Positions 22,774 through 35,460 of a stretch of 64,000 bases of DNA are shown piece after piece. A program made the position numbers and the translations under genes. The DNA is taken from assembly GCA_015143295.1 (NCBI GenBank), contig CM026561.1, positions 42,660,875 to 42,724,874 of the forward strand, given 5' to 3'. This DNA is from Tetracentron sinense (Eukaryota > Streptophyta > Magnoliopsida > Trochodendrales > Trochodendraceae). Every line of letters starts with the position of its first letter. Position 1 is the first letter of the stretch. Below the pieces are notes generated by a model. It saw only the letters and a program-made list of their open reading frames with translations, did no database searches and was not told where the DNA came from.

Positions 22774-23189
22774 GATACTCATATTTCTAGCCAATATAAA
22801 GTTGTATTCGGCTATCAAACTTTGTTGTCGGTCAATTACTATAGGAGTGTAGGGTTGTAAAAGGGTCTTTACTCCTCTCAACTTTTCTTTGAATGACCCG
22901 TACAAATGAAATTTACCTTTAAAAAAAGTCTTATGTTTATGTCTACCTATACGAACAACAATAGCAATAATGTTGTGGTAAGTGCTTAATTTTGCTTACT
23001 ATCTTAATTTAAATTAGTATTATCAAACTTTTCTGACATATATTTTGAAATTTACACGTTAAGTGGTGTATTCTCTTCTCATCATTGCGTTGCCCTTTTT
23101 TTTTATTTTTTATAGAACAATTGCATGTCTTCATGCGCGTCCGGAAAGATCACGTGCAAAGCTTTCTTAAGAGATACTTATTACGTATA
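22774..23189. other. Intergenic, no feature seen
   Basis: AT-rich non-coding sequence without recognisable genes or clear repeats. Confidence 0.6.
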
Positions 23190-23194
23190 TTTAT

Positions 23195-24605
23195 TGTTGC
23201 AAGAGTCTTAACCCTGACCACTCTCGGGATTCAAGAAAACTAAAATCCAAGTTCAAGTTCCACAAATAAAAATATCAAAATTTACTAGCATTTATTAAAA
23301 CCCAAGTCCAATAAACTAAGTTTCAAAGCCCAAGACCAAGTATAGAAAGATTCTACAATGTAGGTGGAGAATCTCAGAAAGATATGGATGAATGTGATTT
23401 TGACATATAAAGAACGGAACTCTCTTGAATTATAAATAAAAAGTTTGCTATATTGGTGTTTCTATTTCAAAAAAAATGAGAAAGCCTATTTTGATCACAT
23501 GAACTCTCTATTTTGGGTGGATTTTGGAATTCAAGTAAGGAGCCTATTAGAAGTCAACTAAATCTACAAGAAAAGCAATAAATTTCATTAATCGCTAGAG
23601 GAGTGTTATTATTTAGCAACTAATTCCAAACAAAGAAGGAGGATTTCCCGGAATCCTGCCTAATATGGACAATACTTGCTAATTTGTTCATAACTTTTGA
23701 CTTAAAAGTTGGATTAAGGCAAAAATGGATGTTTTGGAAAGAAGACTCAAAAATGAACAAAATTGTATTTCACGAATATCTTCTAATTCGGACGTTTAAG
23801 AGTCAAAACATTTCGTCAAGTTGAGGGAAGTACAATTTTGGTTGGAATTTTGTAATTAGAAGTTTCTCTTTTGCTTATTTTCTCTTATCTTCTTCCTTTT
23901 AGTCTATATAAACCCAAAGTGAGAGAGATTTTAGAGCTCTCTAATATTTTCTCATTCTTTTTTTTCTCTTGTTTGTTAGTTTTGTTTTGTTATATTTCTT
24001 CTTCTTTTTCTTTGAATTATTTGATTGTAATGTTTAGTAAATTATTAAGGAGGATGACAACTTCAATCATGATTGGCTAAACATCTTTCTCGGGTTAGGG
24101 ATTCAAAACTTTTTCCCGACTTATGTGGACAATGTGGATGGTTTGATTATTGATTTTAATTGAATAATTTTCTTAGTTTGATTAATTGTTCATCTCTATA
24201 TGTTATTTGATTTCATATGATCTAATGATATATGAAATGCTTGAATCTCTTATGAGTTTGATACAAAATACTTTTTAAATTGCTGTAATTATTCAATTGA
24301 ATTAATAATCGGTGGTTTTATCGTAGTATTTTTCATCTAGTTTAAATCTTTATTTAATTCTAGTTGTGTTTTCATAAAATCTAAACATAAGGAGAGATAG
24401 GTGGATTTTCCTGAAGCCTTAGACCTATTTCTCTTGCTTTATACTCTCAGTGATTTTTGCTAAATTCTCATTAAGTAGAAAACCGATTTATACTGTTTCT
24501 ATTTTTAATTCGTTTCCTTAATTCTTATTACACAATAGTCAATCTATGTGAATCCGACCATATGCTCACCAGATACATCAATTGTGTCACTTATGCACTT
24601 GTAAG
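23195..24605 (+). mobile_element. Candidate solo LTR (1.4 kb)
   Basis: Starts TGTTGCAAGAG and is flanked by TTTAT on both sides (23190-23194 and 24606-24610), but ends ...TTGTAAG rather than CA. An internal strong TATA box (TATATAAA, 23905-23912) followed by a pyrimidine-rich leader supports LTR character. The AT-rich 5-mer could match by chance. Confidence 0.45.
23905..23912 (+). promoter_or_regulatory. TATA box in LTR-like sequence
   Basis: TATATAAA followed about 30 bp downstream by a 'gagagag' and pyrimidine-rich leader. It probably served LTR transcription rather than a host gene. Confidence 0.5.
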
Positions 24606-24610
24606 TTTAT

Positions 24611-25372
24611 TATTCTTACTCTTGATTTTATGATCATTAATTTGGATTAAATTAAGTTGTAACATGTTGTCAGACCAGGATCTGTTCAAGTCTAGGCCTC
24701 GCGTATAAATGTGGAATTCAAGCCCTTGAAATGGCTTGAACTAACTAAGGCCCAAGACTTTACCATCAAAGCTAGGGCTAGCCCTATGCTTGAAATAAAA
24801 TAAAAATAAACTTTTTTGCCAAAATATTTAGCAAAATTTTCTTTCTAAACCACCACTGTCTGCCAAACATGACATCACCCATCTTCCTTTATTTAGGCTT
24901 CAGATAGTTGAATTCAAAATTGACCACCTAAAAAAAAATACAAAATTGACCACCTGATTTTCAAACTATGGTTTTCACTATCAAATAAATATTTATCCAT
25001 CATATGTTCTATCTTGATATGCATATGAATAACTTGTCTGAAAGCGATTGTACATTTTGTTACAAGGATACTGGAGAGAACGATACATATGAGCACCTTA
25101 TTGACATGGGAAAATGAAATTTTCTTTTTCTTTTTCTTTGAATGCACTTAAACATACAAATATTCACACCAAATATGTTTCATAAAGTGGCAAATTTTTG
25201 ACCCTCATAACCTAGTCACTAAAAAGTAAAACATTTGTAAGTATGAGCTCCTACACTATAATAGAATAGGGTTAGTCTCCTTAACAAAGAAAAAAAACTT
25301 GTCATACTCATTGAACTATAGGTGGACAAACATTAAAGTGATTATTCTATAATTATAACTCATATGTGTAAA
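24611..25372. other. Intergenic, no gene seen
   Basis: AT-rich. Near 24,690-24,800 there are 'aagcccttgaaatggcttg' style inverted words hinting at a decayed small transposon. Nothing coding. Confidence 0.5.
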
Positions 25373-25377
25373 CCTTT

Positions 25378-27169
25378 TGTTGAAACCGATGATTTGGATT
25401 ACTGAAGTGGATCCGCCAACTATGGGTCTGCAATTTTAGATCTTCATCTGTAACTATAGATCTGCTGAATATGATTCATTAATCATCGTTAGGAACCTCC
25501 TCTTTTGCAAGCCTGAAACAGTTTGGCTACATTCGCATCGCTTCAGGTTTCCTGAAATAGTGAATAAAACGAGAAATATGAAGAAACCTTAAAAATGATC
25601 AAATGGATAATTGAGGGAACAATGAAGAACATTAAATGAATTGGCGGCTTTCTTTCTTAAGAATAACTCAAAAACACGAAGTGTTTGAAATGAAATTTCT
25701 CTCTTAAGTTTTCTACTCCGAAAGGTTTTAAAAGTATCAGTCACAATCTCACTCCCAAAATTCTCTGCTTAATTCTACGAGTCCTCCCTTATTTATAGAG
25801 AAAAATCTATTTTAATAATCCAAATATTTTCTTATATGACAGCTAACCAATTCTGACACATGCCAACTGTTTTTTGTTAAAATGTAGACATAATCTGTTA
25901 AGTAGAGTCTATCTATTAACAAATTGATGTATTATGTTAAAAGTAACCGACATCCATTAAAGGGAGCATATTTGTTAAGTACCACGTATTTTATTAATAA
26001 AGAGCTGTCAACTCATCAAATTGTCATAACCAACTTATGATTATAACTAACTCCTTTGGGTTGTTATGACCTAAACAACCTTCCGGATGTATTTTTCAAA
26101 GGTTAAAAGAGTAAACCATTTTTCAAAGTGTTTATCTATTTTAACAAATTTCATCCTAACCCTCCACACCACATCTCATAATCCTTTCCCAGATATATAT
26201 ATATGTATCATCGTACACCAATGACGGGTCATACGCGTATGGGATACCTTGTTTAGAGAAATCATAATTGTTGGACGAATGCACTATTCTCAGGGTGGAT
26301 GCAATATCCACCTTCAGGCATCAATCATCTAGTATGAGAGAATGAGACTATGGAGACTGCATTTTCCTCCAATAACCCAAAAGGAAATATGGCACGATAC
26401 ATCCCATAATTCTCTCCTGACTGTCAACCCATGAAGTAATTCATACTTTGCTGAAATAGGAGATGAGGGGAACACACACGCCCATTCCCACGAGGAATGT
26501 AATCAATACATTTACCCCTGACAAGGCAATAGGGTACATGCTGATTTGATTCTACTGAATCCTTATGAAGACGAGGCTAAACCAGTAACCGTCTTTTTCG
26601 TCTTAACGGAGTATGACTCCTTCGAGCTTCTGATCAGCATAAGCTCGCAATGGCATTGATTCAAGATCTGTCTTGAAGAATAAGATATCATAATGACATT
26701 ACACTTTATTTAGTAATCTGATTCTACTGAAGTCTTACCAATGACGAATTTAGTTTTGACGGAGTATACTGCCTTTAAGCTTTCCATCAGATTTCTGAAA
26801 GCTTATTAGTTGATCAAAATCTACTAATTTGATCATATTATCTATAATAACACTCGAACTACTTCAGGCCGTGAAGGTGTAGTGAGTTAATCAACATGCT
26901 CAGAGTTCGGATCTTATTCTCGTACATGACATACTTTAAGGTATCTGAAAGCTTAACACACTCAAAAGTGTTAAACCATAAAAACAGTATAAATGAGCAT
27001 CTGATACGCTATTGACTTAAGGTCTATTTTTAAGCCAAACATATTTTAAGGTAATGAAACCTTTTAAATCATCATAAAATTTTATCCACGTGACTTTTGA
27101 CTGATTCAGAATCTGGTCTGATTATGAAATGTTTTTCACGTGTCTACACATCATTTTCCATCATCAACA
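25378..27169 (-). mobile_element. Solo LTR (1.8 kb), minus orientation
   Basis: TGTTGAAACC...ATCAACA with exact 5-bp flanks CCTTT (25373-25377 and 27170-27174). On the minus strand 'ctctataaataagg' (plus 25,789-25,800) forms a TATA box with a downstream leader, giving the orientation. There is no internal domain or reading frame. Imperfect repeats with 'gattctactga...acggagtat' occur near 26,548 and 26,720. Confidence 0.75.
25791..25797 (-). promoter_or_regulatory. TATA box in minus-oriented LTR
   Basis: Reads TATAAAT within TCTCTATAAATAAGG on the minus strand, the best core-promoter-like signal in this LTR. Confidence 0.5.
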
Positions 27170-27174
27170 CCTTT

Positions 27175-28956
27175 AAAGGATGATAGAATGATAACTTCAA
27201 TAATATTATTAAATATAATATGTATAGTATGCGAGGGTGGGCTGTAGAGGGTATTGTCCAAGCCTGGCCCTCATGTTAGCGAGCCTAGATTTTTTGGATC
27301 CAATTGGGCTTATGGGTTTATGAGTGGATATAGGTAATTGATTTACAAGCTTTATAGGGCCGGACTATGCGAGGCACCATCATCGGGGACATGGATTGGT
27401 AGGCTTATTAACAGTTAATAAAAAAAAGACAATATTACATTGTGTATTTCACTCAACCTAACACACAAGCTAAGGATGAGTGGGGATGGTTTAAGGCTGG
27501 ACTTTGAGCTTGAATTGAATTCGGGATGATTCTTCTCAACTTAGACAGGCTGACCATATACATTTTAGAGCTTTTAAAGAATATCATCTTTAATTATCTA
27601 ACATTTAATAATATTTTTCTCTGTTCTTTGAATTTGAAATTAGTTCATTTGGTTTCCTAACACTTTAGTAATACACTCATATTTTATCATATCCCTGTGT
27701 TTTAAGGTGTATCTACTAAATGACATGTATGGTGTACTAAAGAGGGTATGTTTAGTGTTTTAAGGAGAATCGAGATTGGGCATTGTCTTGAAATGGAGAT
27801 CTTAATTGTATATACAAAATTTATTTACAGAATCTATTTAATACTATTCTGTGGAACTTATAAAAAATTTAGCAAGTGTGAAACAATCATTTAATGGAAC
27901 CAATCGATCACCTATAAAATAAGGTAGTTGATATCTTCTCCGTTTAAATAATAGAGTTAATATTTGAGCCGTTTTTTGTTTGACATATAAATAAGAATTG
28001 TCAACTATTTGAAGGGTTATGATCTAGAGTTACGGTTTGTGTTATATCAAAAATGCATAATGAGTATCAACTTTGATGCTTATTGAAACATACATTCTCT
28101 AAAATGTCTTATGTGTGACATGCATCATAGTGCAAAATAGTTGTTGGTTTGGTTTACTATTAGAATTGGTTTAGGGGTACTCCCAAATATGCTCCTGAAT
28201 CATAACCCTTTAATTTAAATAATGGAAGGTCAATACTAGAATTGACTTGACTTATTTTGTCATTTTTCTAAACTCACATCATTTCTAATCTTGATTATTA
28301 ATTATTTGAATCAAAGAGTTAAGATTTGGGAGTATGCTTTAGAGTATCCATAAACTGACACTATTAATGGGTTTAACAAAGCATAAAAGATATTTGTCAG
28401 TGTACAAAAATATAGTATGCCTAAATGACATATCACTTAAGGGATTATCATAAAAAATTCCTATAATTTATAATATATACTTATATGTATATTTGGGGTG
28501 ATTAAGTGATTGCTATAACTACCCAGACAATGTTTGGGTAGTTCGACACAAGGATGTCTCAATATAATTTGTTGCTATGCCTTGTGAGGCCATCCCAACA
28601 TGACTTGATGAGGTAGTGAAAAGTCCATAATGGGTACACTAATTCAAAGTTATTAAATTACAAAATTTTATCCTGAAAGACGTGCAATGCAATTTAGGGT
28701 TTTGTAAAATGTTTGTGCAACTTTGGCGAATTATATCAAGTTTTGTTTTATCTAACTGATTCATACCAAGGTATGTTTTATATCAATTTGTTATGGGCTT
28801 CTTTGAAGTATTGTTGGGCTTCTAGATCATCTATAAGACCTGGTTTTGTATAAGTCTTGTCTTATTCATTTAAAGGTCTAAAGTTCTTAATTTAAAGGTC
28901 TAGTTTAGTGTCTAAACCCAAAAAAACGAATCAAGTCTCTTCCTTATTTAGGGCAT
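27175..28956. other. Intergenic, no gene seen
   Basis: AT-rich sequence without open frames of note. Stretches near 27,240-27,380 ('gtccaagcctggccc', 'gggcttatgggttta') look like a decayed MITE but the ends were not found. Confidence 0.5.
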
Positions 28957-29955
28957 TTTAACAAACATATATGTGGTGCGCACCCCTGCTCACAAGAGCA
29001 CACCCGTCATGTTGAGACTATGTTGGTTTGCACAATTCATTATGCCCACCTCACAAGGTCCCGAGCCTATATATGAGGCTGGTAACCAACAACTCTAGTG
29101 GCAGTGTTGGAAATGAATCAGATCATGTCATACCTGAATTAAATCTGATTAAACATCCACTAGATTAAAATTAAATTTGAGATCCTCCATGCTATTTTTT
29201 TTTTGTAGAAAAAAGAATTGAAAACGATTATTTAGTTAAGATTTGAATTTGATATAAATCTGGTCTAATTCATATTAAATTTATAGAATTAAGATCATTT
29301 GGACTATAAAAGAGTCAACATGAATCTGAAGCCGATTATTTAGTTAAGATTTGAATTTGATTCAAATCCGCTCTAATTCATATTAATTTATCGAATTAAA
29401 TTTTAAATGTATAAAATTTTATGAAAAATTTACATAAATGGTTTAAATAAAAATATTTAACAAACATATATGTGGTGTGCACCCCTGCTCACAAGAGTAC
29501 ACCCTTCATGTTGAGACTATGTTAGCTTGCACAATTCATTAGACCCACCTCACAAGGTCCCGAGCCTATATATGAGGCTGGTAACCAACAACTCTAGTGG
29601 CAGTGTTGGAAATGAATCAGATCATGTCATACCTAAATTAAATCTGATTAAATATCCACTAGATTAAAATTAAATTTGAGATCCTCCATACTATTTTTTT
29701 TTTTTGTAGAAAAAAAAATTGAAAACGATTATTTAGTTAAGATTTGAATTTGATATAAATCTGGTCTAATTCATATTAAATTTATAGAATTAAGATCATT
29801 TGGACTATAAAAGAGTCAAAATGAATCTGAAGCTGATTATTTAGTTAAGATTTGAATTTGATTCAAATCCGCTCTAATTCATATTAATTTATAGAATTAA
29901 ATTTTAAACGTATAAAATTTTATGAAAAATTTACATAAATGGTTTAAATAAAAAA
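28957..29955. repeat. Tandem duplication, two 500-bp units
   Basis: The unit starting 'taacaaacatatatgtggtg' and ending near 'tggtttaaataaaaa' occurs at 28,957-29,455 and again at 29,456-29,955, with few differences (single substitutions and a poly-T length change). High identity points to a recent event. Confidence 0.95.
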
Positions 29956-30205
29956 TAAGAATAATATTTTAAAAGTGATTAATACATTATATATCCATAG
30001 ATTATACATATATACAAACGTGTTACACATAATCGAATTGGATCGTTTATAGATCTGGATTCAATGCGATTACAATTGGATTCAAAATCAAGATTTGTAT
30101 CTGATCCAACGAATCTATAAGCAAAACAATGTAAATTATAATCGAACCAAATTTAGATCACATATGGATTTGGATCCGAACCATCGATAGCCCTACTTGG
30201 TGGGT
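29956..30205. repeat. Right end of a hAT-like element related to 12,273-12,661
   Basis: Sequence rich in 'gatctggattc/ggatccgaa' ends 'catcgatagcccta', i.e. TAGGGCTATCGATGG reversed, similar to the terminus of the MITE in kinase intron 9. The left end may lie within the tandem duplication ('gcagtgttgg'), but flanking repeats do not match well. Confidence 0.4.
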
Positions 30206-30348
30206 TCACTGAACTAGTCGTCATGCTCTCCTTGATCGGTGCACTTGAACCTATAATATGCACATGATCAATGGCGTATAGCACCTAAAGCTCTTTGATA
30301 GCATTAGTGCGTGCTTGGTGAAAGACACCTCATAGGATCATCACACAA

Positions 30349-30492
30349 TTTTTTTTATAGGCTCTAATCATTTATCTATCTAGGTTAGGAGGGTTAGCAC
30401 CGATGATGGGCACTCAATAGCCACACCAAGACTTGAACTCGAGTCACACTTAGGGAGACACAACCATTGGGACAGACCCATGGTAATTAGAG
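30349..30492 (-). mobile_element. SINE (tRNA-type head), copy B
   Basis: Exact 10-bp flanking duplication (TTGTGTGATG on the minus strand; 30339-30348 and 30493-30502). Minus strand reads 'gggtctgtcccaatggttgtg', then 'gagttcaagtc' (B-box-like), then an A-rich tail of eight A's. Same family as copy A at 22,296-22,473. Confidence 0.85.
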
Positions 30493-30502
30493 CATCACAC
30501 AA

Positions 30503-31034
30503 CTTAGGGGTTGCTCTAGAGGATACTTATATGACAACTTGACCTTTTATAAATGCTTATAATATTTCTATCTAAGGCCACGTGGGACTAGAATTAAGGG
30601 GGATATTTCAAATGAATATGATTGTTCTTACTTAAGAGACCAAGTAACAGCCCAGACAAAAACATAACAATGAAACCCATATAGTTTGTTCAAACTCGAT
30701 GTTAATTCCAAACTTAAATCATCACAATAGAACAAAAGGAAAATAAGATGAGGTTGCTAAGTAAAATGAAGAACATGAATTTTATTACGTGATCAACAAT
30801 CTGTTACTTGGTCACCCCTCTAACATTATTATGTAAAATGGGTAAGTGTATCTCTTGGGATGTGTTTGTTTAGAGGGGAAATAGGTGCACTAAGGCTTAA
30901 TTTGGAAACTCTATTCGAATATAATAAACTCTTAAAAATAAGTTCTAAATAATAAACTCTAAATTTTTTTAAAATTTGATCGTTTGATAATATTCTGAAA
31001 AATTCCTCTAATTTTTAGTAGTATGTTTGTTAAA
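30503..31034. other. Intergenic, no gene seen
   Basis: AT-rich. 'aataaactct' is repeated near 30,925-30,965; possibly part of a small element later split by the LTR at 31,040. Confidence 0.5.
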
Positions 31035-32547
31035 ACCTCTGTAACGCCCAAAAATCCTATATTGGTCAACTAAGAATTTGGACCATTACCTGCATATTCA
31101 ACTCATCCTACTAGCATATAAGTCATATAAAAATACAAGTCTCAAAATTTCTTCAACATTAAACCAATTTCAAATGATAATCCCTAAAAATTAATCATAC
31201 AAAATAACTGTCAAATCATAACTATAAATAAATCTGATCATCTCATGTGATCACACAATTTTAAAACTAAATCCAACCTAACCAACATTATTAAAAAGGT
31301 ATGAGTACAATTCTTTTTACATTGAAATAACTAACAACTGAATCATTAGTAGGTCATATATTTAAATTTTATTCCCCTTCAGATAATCATATTTGAGCTC
31401 CTCGTCGTACTCCTACTCAATTCACGGTTCTGAAGCATAAATATCAAATCTTGAACCTACCAAACAATAAAAGTTTGGCCGAGTATTAGAATTAGTCAGC
31501 GGATGCAAGACATAATTAACAATATAATTAATAGTCATTTACAGTCATGACATAATTCATAATATCAGAGTGCGGAAATATAAAGTAGTTCGTATAATCA
31601 TTTCATGATAAATTCTTACTCATGACTCGTGAAGACTTATGATGCATATGTAAATTCAAGTCCATGTATACTAGGTCCATACCATTCTCTATAATAATTA
31701 TTCCAATTTCTAGTATCATACCAGAGTTTCAAGGTCCATATAAATTATAGGTTTATATTATATTTTTATGTCATCATTTTTTTGGACTGAGCAATGTATC
31801 TAAAATGTGCTACGGAATTAACGCGTATATGAATCTAGAGCTTGCATCAAATATCTATAACATTTCAGTATTACCAATTTTGTATCAGGATCTTACGTCT
31901 ATATTAATTATAGGATCCTTACCATCTGCATGTAAATTACATGTTTATATTCGTACAACCTACATGAATTTTCTATGCTCATATCCGTACCATCTGCATG
32001 TAGAGTCATGCTCATGTTCGTACCACCAGATCCTTACCATTCGTATCACTATTTTTACCAATAATTAGTACATATGCAAACTCGAATGCATGAACTCATA
32101 CAGACTTATCATCATAACATATTGTGTGACTTGTGCTTGATTGTGATAAAAAATACATAATTAAGTATAATTTAACAAATAAAATTATACTAAAATTTTT
32201 GGCTCTTAACACAATATTAACGTAATTCATTTTATGGAGATAATCAATATAGTCTAAAATTGCGAAATTCAAACATCCTTAATCATTTTTATAATCATAA
32301 CTCAAATATATGTATATATTTCATCATTCATAAAATATTCTACAATTTTGCATTCATCTTCTTCTTTCATATTTAATTCAAATCTATTATATATTACCTC
32401 TTAACAACAAAACAAATAAAAACATTATCTATGATTTTTTTTAATCTATATTTTTCAATTATTTCATACCATTCTTTAAATCTAAACCTTAAAACCACGT
32501 GATATTAAAATTGATGGCTTATTTACAACTGTTTTTTATCTGAAAAT

Positions 32548-32725
32548 TTAAGGGTTTATCTACACATGTTCGAGATCTAAAATTCAAAGAGTTTATCTAT
32601 ACTCATTCTAGATCTAAAAATTTAAGGGTTTATCTATACTAATTCTAGATCTAAAACTTAAGGTTTTATCTATACCAATTCTAGATCTAATAACTTAAGG
32701 GTTTATCTACACCCATTTTTGATCT
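32548..32725. repeat. Tandem array of about 45-bp units in the solo LTR
   Basis: About four copies of 'gggtttatctacac..attctagatctaaaa' with small changes. Confidence 0.85.
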
Positions 32726-33197
32726 ACAATTGACAATCTTATCAATTAAATTGCTAATTATACAAAACATCTTATCTCACACGATCACTTCCCTACGATC
32801 AATTGGTTGAGAATGGTTTTGAGCCGTGATCTCTAAATCCTCCTTCTCCAATTAGATTTCTTTGCAAAATCCAAGGTTTCCCTCTTTTAGATCTCAAAAC
32901 TCTTAGAATTCTCCACTCTATCTCCCTCTTAGGTTTTGGAGCCTTTGAAAATTTTAACTTATGAATCTAAATGATTATTTATAGGGTTGGGAGACCTAAG
33001 GCAGCTTAAAAGTAAAAAAAATCACGAAAACCCGAGGAAATCACCGCGTTAGGTGATCGATTGCCGTTGTCCAATGGGCGATCGATCGGCTAGTGCGTCG
33101 ATCTCTTTTTCTTTTTAAAGTCTTTAGTTACTTTTTGATTATTTTTTATCTCGTGCAATTTATTCAGAAAAATGTTTAATAATGAGCAAATTATTTA

Positions 33198-33561
33198 GGC
33201 CCCGTTTGGTTGCACTTCTGTTTTTTGTTTTTAAAAACAAAATTTTCAAAATTTTTACACAAAACATGTTTGGTAAACATGTTTCAGCTTTATGTTTTAA
33301 AAAATTAGTAACAAAATTTTTGAAAATCAAGGTAACAAAAATGTTCTACTACCTCTATTTTTGAAAACAAAAAACAAAAATGGAAAACACGGATCCACCA
33401 TCACCACCCATCACTGCCACCACCCACCTCCACCACAATACTACCACCACCACCATCCACCACCACCATAATACTACCCTAAGTAACCAGAGCACAGAGC
33501 GGGAGCGAGAGTGGGAGCGCGAGAACATCAAATTTCAATTTAGGATAGGGTCGAAAGCGCC

Positions 33562-33616
<55 letters not shown>

Positions 33617-34504
33617 TTCATATTTTTAAAAAATCAATGTTATATTATTAAATATAAAATATTAATTAATTCTAACCACAATTAATAGAGGTTAAAAAGG
33701 ACACAACCTCTGTTGCAATTGAATTTGAGGAGAATTCAATTGCAATTGGTGTACGTGATCCCCATCTGTCCAATTAAAGAATAAATAAGTTTGAAAAAGA
33801 AATTGAAAATGTTGAAAAGACTGACACAAGAACAGTGTATTCTCTCATTGAAAAGTCTCTTTTCTCATTAAAAAAATAAATTATAGCAGAAGACTAAAAA
33901 ACATAATGATTAAATCGCTTAAAGCTATTAAAGAAAGTGATTTTTTGGGATACTTAAATGTGAAATCAAGCTTTATAAAGCATAAAATCGCGCTCCATAA
34001 AAAGAGAAATCGTGCTCCCTACGCAGATCCGCTCTCAAACTACAAGAGCGAGGTTTAAGAGTGGGAGCGGGTACAACAATTCACAGTTTGGGTTACTAAG
34101 ATACTACCACCATTCACCACCACCACAACTCGCCACACACCACCACAATACAACCACCACCACCACCACCACACCACCATCACAACACTACCACCACCAC
34201 TAACACTACACCACTACTCACCACCCACCACCACCTCCACCACACCCACTACTCACCACCACAATACAACCACAACCACACCACTACCACCACACTACAC
34301 CCACTGCCACCACTCACCCTACCACCACCATGAATTGAAATTATTTACTAAACATGTTTTTTTGTTTTTTCTTTTTTTTTAAAGTAACAGTTAGTAATAC
34401 CAAACATATTTCCTACTTAAAAAAATTGAATACAAAAGTCGTTTCCAAATTTAAAAAAAAAGAAAAAAAAGAAAAGAAAAACGGAAGTGTATCCAAATGA
34501 CCCA
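33198..34504. mobile_element. Tourist-like (PIF/Harbinger) non-autonomous element, 1.3 kb
   Basis: Left end GGCCCCGTTTGGTTGCACTT and right end reversed TGGGTCATTTGGATACACTT form an inverted repeat of about 28 bp. TTA flanks both sides (33195-33197 and 34505-34507). The interior is mostly CAC/CCA trinucleotide-type repeats (33,395-33,480 and 34,100-34,335) and a TA run, so the CAC-rich open frames at 33,380 and 34,012 are not genes. Confidence 0.8.
33564..33611. repeat. (TA)n microsatellite
   Basis: About 24 TA units inside the Tourist-like element. Confidence 0.95.
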
Positions 34505-34639
34505 TTAAGTTTTAACTTCGAGATATCAAACATAATTTTTTCATAGGAATAGTGAATTAAAAATTAGACACATTTATCTAGAAATTCATAGAATTGACAC
34601 GAATACCGATGAATAAAAATTCAGGTCACTACAACCTCT

Positions 34640-35460
34640 TATTCCCAACTTTTAAGAGCTTATTTCAAGGGTAACTAATGTCATTTTTAAAATATGCAAA
34701 TACAAGTCTTCCCACCACCATTCAAGTACCGCCACTCCTTCATTGTTTTGGCCACCACCACCGCCACCGCCACTACCCATCCTATGCTAAGCCATTCTAT
34801 TTGGGATCATTAGAAATGAAACTCAAGTTCCATACATGTTGGACACCTATTTGTTTACATATCATTGTTTTGACAAAATTGCATAAGTTCTATGGCAACA
34901 AATCACAGTGAAAATTTCCAACATATGAATACATGATGAAATGCTACATACATGTTGCTTTTCTTCAGTCACCTGACAATGAAATGTAACACATAACTGC
35001 CTTTTTGTATGAAATGCTCCATACATACTACTGTATAAAACATCATTCATAAGCCAGTGATAAGAGTTATGACCAATAAAAACTATCCAAAATAAACACC
35101 ATCCATCTACTATAACCAAAAAAACAAGGTATCTATCATCCCCAAAAAATATATTATCCATCATCCACCATCCTAAAAAATAAGCTATCAATCATCCCCA
35201 AAAAATAGACTATCCGGCCATTATCCGCCCAATGAGCTAGGCCCGCATCCCATGCACTCCTTCAACCACTTGATGTGCTCGTCATCATCCTCTAGTAGCT
35301 AAAGTCCCCCCCCCCCCCCCCCCAAGAGAATTCTCATCTCTATAGGAAACTGCAATGATTTTGTCCAAAATATATGAGTATTCGGATTAACCTACATTAG
35401 ATAATTTATGATTAGTCTATAATAAAAAAAATGTTGTAACAATTTAAATTTAAATTATAC
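34640..35460. other. Intergenic / region 3' of the Myb-SANT remnant
   Basis: No recognisable coding sequence. The 109-codon open frame on the minus strand (34,862-35,191) sits in repeats of 'ctatccatcatccaccatc' type and matches nothing I know. A run of 18 C's lies at about 35,307-35,324. Confidence 0.5.

Larger units (their letters stand above)
31040..34633. mobile_element. Solo LTR (about 2.3 kb) with nested Tourist-like insertion
   Basis: Starts TGTAACGCCC and ends CACTACA, flanked exactly by ACCTC (31035-31039 and 34634-34638). TGTAACGCCC is a common start of plant Ty3/Gypsy LTRs. There is no primer-binding site, internal domain or protein frame between the ends. Removing the 1.3-kb insertion at 33,198-34,504 leaves about 2.29 kb. 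The open frame at 31,805-32,068 is judged accidental. Confidence 0.85.

Noticed and set aside
25378-27169. Possible endogenous pararetrovirus non-coding region, because of the TATA-plus-leader pattern
   Set aside because: Exact 5-bp flanks and TG...CA ends fit a solo LTR better, and no viral protein sequence is present anywhere near.
33380-34203. His/Thr-rich open frames
   Set aside because: They are CAC/CCA simple repeats inside a Tourist-like element, not protein-coding genes.
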